DNA of 7,744 bases. Origin: Thermoactinomycetaceae bacterium (GTDB taxonomy: Bacteria; Bacillota; Bacilli; Thermoactinomycetales; Thermoactinomycetaceae). Below the pieces are notes generated by a model, which did no database searches, was not told where the DNA came from, and saw nothing but the letters and a program-made list of their open reading frames with translations. The DNA lies in contig JANWJM010000006.1 of assembly GCA_025449475.1 (NCBI GenBank), positions 1 to 7,744 of the forward strand. The letters are read 5' to 3'. Positions 5,555 through 7,744 of this stretch are shown here, one piece after another. Each line of letters opens with the position of its first letter. Position 1 is the stretch's first letter. The position numbers were made by a program, and so were the translations under genes.

Positions 5555-5565
5555 CTCCTCCCCCC
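5555..5565 (-). promoter_or_regulatory. Strong Shine-Dalgarno that sets the spoIIGA start
   Basis: The minus strand reads GGGGGGAGGAG here, the best ribosome-binding sequence in the 5' region of spoIIGA. GGAGG is 8 nt from the ATC codon at 5548 and 11 nt from ATT at 5545. It lies inside the extra N-terminal codons that the ATG at 5602 would imply, so it argues for initiation downstream of it. Confidence 0.75.
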
Positions 5566-5605
5566 GTTTTTGAAATATTATTGGTTTTGCCGAATCTTTC
5601 ATAAG

Positions 5606-5638
5606 AGTATATCTAATCTTTATTTCAAAGTCTGTCTA
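5606..5638 (-). promoter_or_regulatory. Candidate Spo0A-dependent spoIIG promoter with long spacer
   Basis: On the minus strand TAGACA (5638-5633, 5/6 match to the sigma-A -35) and TATACT (5611-5606, 5/6 match to the -10) are 21 bp apart. The spoIIG promoter of B. subtilis is known for an overlong spacer of 22 bp that makes it depend on phosphorylated Spo0A. Transcription would start near 5599, leaving about 50 nt to the proposed start codon. Confidence 0.55.
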
Positions 5639-5639
5639 A
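5633..5639 (-). promoter_or_regulatory. Putative Spo0A box overlapping the -35
   Basis: TTAGACA matches the 0A box TTCGACA at six of seven bases and overlaps the -35 element, the arrangement seen at spoIIG in B. subtilis, where Spo0A contacts sigma-A. Confidence 0.4.
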
Positions 5640-5665
5640 ACTTGCCAACTACTTCACACTTATTT

Positions 5666-5672
5666 CGTCGAA
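5666..5672 (-). promoter_or_regulatory. Putative upstream Spo0A box
   Basis: TTCGACG matches the 0A box TTCGACA at six of seven bases, about 33 bp upstream of the second box and near -70 relative to the predicted transcription start. It directly adjoins the U-tract of the ftsZ terminator. Confidence 0.4.
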
Positions 5673-5673
5673 T

Positions 5674-5705
5674 AAAAAAATCCCCAGTCGTCTATTACTG
5701 GGGAT
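5674..5705 (-). terminator. Intrinsic terminator of ftsAZ
   Basis: A perfect 9-bp stem (ATCCCCAGT at 5680-5688 against ACTGGGGAT at 5697-5705) with an 8-nt loop is followed on the minus strand by a run of U (A run 5674-5680, its last A also able to close the stem). It begins 6 nt after the ftsZ stop and insulates vegetative ftsAZ from spoIIGA. Confidence 0.95.
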
Positions 5706-5711
5706 CAGTGA

Positions 5712-6857
5712 TTATTTATTGTTTTTTTTGGCGTTAAATGAGTTTCGTAGAAATGTAGGTACGTCAAAATTAATATCTTTATTATCGATGACAGAGGAGG
5801 AGCCTTTTACAAAAGATGGGAAGATTTCATCTTCATCCTTTTTCCTCACTTCAAAATCGGGTTTGCGTGTTCGACTCGTGGAACTGGATTTCTCTTTTGC
5901 TTGATTTTGATCAAATCCTGTCGCAATAACAGTAAACAAAATTTCATCCTTCAAATCTTCGTTGATGACCGCGCCAAAAATCATATTCACATCCGGATCG
6001 GAGGCGGACTGTACGATATCGGCTGCTTCATTTACTTCATACAAACTCAAATTGGTTCCACCGGTAATATTCATCAAGACACCACGCGCACCATTGATTG
6101 ATGTTTCCAATAGAGGACTGCAAATGGCTTTCTTAGCTGCCTCTGTCGCACGATTTTCACCGGTAGCGGTACCAATACCCATCAATGCAGAGCCACGCTC
6201 GGTCATAATTGTTTTTACATCGGCAAAATCTAAATTGATCAAGCCCGGAACAGCAATCAAGTCAGAGATTCCCTGAACACCTTGTCGTAATACGTTATCG
6301 GCTTCACGAAAGGCTTCGAGCATCGGCGTATTTTTATCCACAATCTCTAACAAACGATCGTTAGGAATCACAATCAAGGTATCCACATTTTCCTTTAAAG
6401 CTGCAACTCCTTGATCCGCCTGTGTGGATCTTTTCTTCCCCTCAAAGGTAAAAGGTCGTGTTACCACTCCCACCGTTAAAGAACCCAATTCACGAGCAAT
6501 CGCAGCGATCTCCGGTGCTGCCCCCGTTCCGGTTCCACCGCCCATTCCGGCTGTCACAAAAACCATATCGGCCCCTTTTAGAACGTTTTCAATCTGTTCA
6601 CGACTCTCTTCGGCTGCTTTTTTTCCGATTTCTGGTTTAGCTCCCGCTCCCAACCCTCTTGTCAACTTTTCTCCAATTTGGACGCGTGTTGGTGCTTTGG
6701 AACGATTTAAAGCTTGAGCATCTGTATTTACGGCAATAAATTCAACTCCCTGCACGCCTCCTTCAATCATTCGATTAACCGCATTGCTACCGCCACCACC
6801 AACTCCAATTACTTTAATTTGGGCAATTTGTTCGATTTCTATATCAAATCCCAACAT
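5712..6857 (-). CDS. ftsZ: Cell division protein FtsZ
   Basis: FtsZ (381 residues, family-typical) is the tubulin-like GTPase that polymerises into the Z-ring at the division site. The GTP-binding domain contains GVGGGGSNAVNRM (18-30), the tubulin signature GGGTGTG (106-112) and the PFTFEGKKR loop (135-143). The T7 loop NLDFADVKTIM (208-218) supplies the catalytic aspartates D210 and D213. After the C-terminal domain (about 225-315) comes a variable polar linker (about 318-360). The conserved C-terminal peptide DVPTFLRN (365-372) follows; it docks FtsA and SepF, both encoded in this window. A basic tail (AKKNNK) ends the protein. The ATG has GGAGGG 8 nt upstream. It is 33 nt downstream of ftsA and ends at a strong terminator. 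Confidence 0.99.
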   Translation of the reverse strand: MLGFDIEIEQIAQIKVIGVGGGGSNAVNRMIEGGVQGVEFIAVNTDAQALNRSKAPTRVQIGEKLTRGLGAGAKPEIGKKAAEESREQIENVLKGADMVFVTAGMGGGTGTGAAPEIAAIARELGSLTVGVVTRPFTFEGKKRSTQADQGVAALKENVDTLIVIPNDRLLEIVDKNTPMLEAFREADNVLRQGVQGISDLIAVPGLINLDFADVKTIMTERGSALMGIGTATGENRATEAAKKAICSPLLETSINGARGVLMNITGGTNLSLYEVNEAADIVQSASDPDVNMIFGAVINEDLKDEILFTVIATGFDQNQAKEKSSSTSRTRKPDFEVRKKDEDEIFPSFVKGSSSVIDNKDINFDVPTFLRNSFNAKKNNK

Positions 6858-6890
6858 AAACTCATCCCTCCAATATAATTGTATTAATTT

Positions 6891-7744
6891 CTAAATAAAT
6901 TCACTAAACCAATTTTTCATTTTCTCAAAAGGTGAAAGACCTCGCTGTTTTCTTGGACGAGGAGGGTGGTGAGTTGCACTTACTTTTGGACCAGTTAAGA
7001 TCCCACGCTTTTGAAGATAATGAACCATGCCAACTCCACTCGTATAAGCAGGCTCTTTCACTCCGATATTTTTGGGTGTGGCAATTCGAACGGCTTTCCC
7101 TAGCTGCTTTTGTGCAACGTAAATGATATCTTCCATTGCCATCACACCACCTGTCAAAACATAACCTCCAGCTGGTTCATCGAAAAAGCCCATTTCTTGA
7201 ACTTGTTGACGGATCAAATGAAACATTTCTTCGATGCGGGGACCAATGATTAAGGAGAGCTCTTTCTGTGTAACGATCTGTTCTTTCTCAGAACCGATCA
7301 CCTTCACAGAAAATTTTTTTGAACTTGAAGCACGATCTTGACTTGCATTGCCATACTTACATTTAATCTCTTCTGCGTGATGCGTATGTGTTCGTAGACC
7401 AATAGCGATATCATTTGTGATATATTCTCCGCCGATGGGTATCACAGCCGTCCCAGCTAAGTGACCATTTCGAAATACCGTAAGGGTAGTTGTTCCACCT
7501 CCAATATCAACCATAACAACACCAAGATTTTTTTCATCCGTTGACAAACATAGCTCACTGGCTGCCAAAGGAAGAAATATCATGTCTGCGATATGTAATG
7601 ATGCCTTTTCCACACATCGAACCAAATTATGAATCACTGTTTTGGCTCCGGTGACAATAATTGCATCCACTTCAAGTCGAACACCGATCATCCCATTGGG
7701 ATCGTGAATATCATCCAATCCATCAACAATAAATTGTTTTGGAA
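6891..7744 (-). CDS. ftsA: Cell division protein FtsA, C-terminal part (283 residues visible)
   Basis: FtsA is the actin-like ATPase that anchors FtsZ to the membrane and recruits the divisome. The frame is open to the window edge, so the N-terminus is missing (partial, not broken). Visible parts, numbered from the first complete codon: the end of the 1C region (PKQFIVDGLDDIHDP, then MIGVRLEVDAIIVTG), the phosphate-2 loop DIGGGTTT (79-86), GGEYITNDIAIGLRT (104-118), the adenosine motif GGYVLTGG (192-199) and GVKEPAYTSGVGMV (227-240). A short proline- and basic-rich linker (about 251-268) leads to the C-terminal amphipathic membrane helix PFEKMKNWFSEF. The linker is shorter than that of B. subtilis FtsA. 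The stop is 33 nt before ftsZ, so the two are co-transcribed. Confidence 0.97.
   Translation of the reverse strand, partial: PKQFIVDGLDDIHDPNGMIGVRLEVDAIIVTGAKTVIHNLVRCVEKASLHIADMIFLPLAASELCLSTDEKNLGVVMVDIGGGTTTLTVFRNGHLAGTAVIPIGGEYITNDIAIGLRTHTHHAEEIKCKYGNASQDRASSSKKFSVKVIGSEKEQIVTQKELSLIIGPRIEEMFHLIRQQVQEMGFFDEPAGGYVLTGGVMAMEDIIYVAQKQLGKAVRIATPKNIGVKEPAYTSGVGMVHYLQKRGILTGPKVSATHHPPRPRKQRGLSPFEKMKNWFSEFI

Noticed and set aside
5962..6276. 104-codon plus-strand reading frame opposite ftsZ
   Set aside because: It is the antisense shadow of the strongly conserved ftsZ coding sequence, with low-complexity composition and no plausible ribosome site or promoter.
7716..7718. TTG as a possible ftsA start
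   Set aside because: The frame continues upstream to the window edge with FtsA-like sequence (PKQFIVDG), so the gene is simply truncated by the window.
1..7744. Mobile elements, CRISPR arrays, tRNA or rRNA genes, prophage or defence genes
   Set aside because: No transposase, repeat-spacer pattern, cloverleaf or unfamiliar gene cluster was seen; the locus is core chromosomal in content and order.

Overview
The window is a stretch of the conserved division and sporulation locus of an endospore-forming Firmicute. All ten genes lie on the minus strand, in transcription order ftsA (3' part) - ftsZ - spoIIGA - sigE - sigG - ylmC - pgeF (ylmD) - ylmE - sepF - ylmG - ylmH (first codons only). Pro-sigma-E, its protease SpoIIGA, sigma-G and SepF together place the organism among the spore-forming Bacillales. 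The moderately AT-rich sequence, the short FtsA linker and the SpoIIGA N-terminus would suit a Thermoactinomycetaceae-like lineage, but that family assignment is a low-confidence guess from memory. Compared with Bacillus subtilis the order is the same but more compact: no bpr-type protease genes lie between ftsZ and spoIIGA, and no ylmA/ylmB between sigG and ylmC.

Right part (7744-5712): the end of ftsA and all of ftsZ, closed by a strong intrinsic terminator at 5674-5705. Middle (5711-2920): the sporulation module. A candidate Spo0A-controlled promoter precedes spoIIGA. SpoIIGA is the membrane aspartic protease that activates pro-sigma-E, encoded next by sigE. sigG has its own candidate forespore (sigma-F-type) promoter, a structured leader and a perfect terminator. 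Left part (2858-1): the small PRC-barrel gene ylmC, then a 274-nt gap with a candidate vegetative promoter, then the tightly packed pgeF-ylmE-sepF-ylmG-ylmH operon, with overlaps of 20 and 4 nt and gaps of 29 and 9 nt. It links peptidoglycan editing, PLP homeostasis and Z-ring anchoring.

How the genes fit together: FtsA and SepF both anchor FtsZ through its conserved C-terminal peptide. Asymmetric division with this ring sets up mother cell and forespore. SpoIIGA/sigma-E then act in the mother cell and sigma-G in the forespore.

I found no mobile element, CRISPR array, RNA gene or unknown multi-gene system. The points worth a second look are regulatory: (1) spoIIGA has no usable ATG/GTG/TTG start at the position set by its Shine-Dalgarno and family N-terminus, so ATC or ATT may be the start codon; (2) the sigG leader can form two hairpins, one masking the only Shine-Dalgarno and one separating it from the ATG; (3) the spoIIG promoter has a long spacer and Spo0A-box-like sites; (4) a perfect dyad sits in the promoter ahead of pgeF. 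No gene-free stretch exceeds 300 bases.
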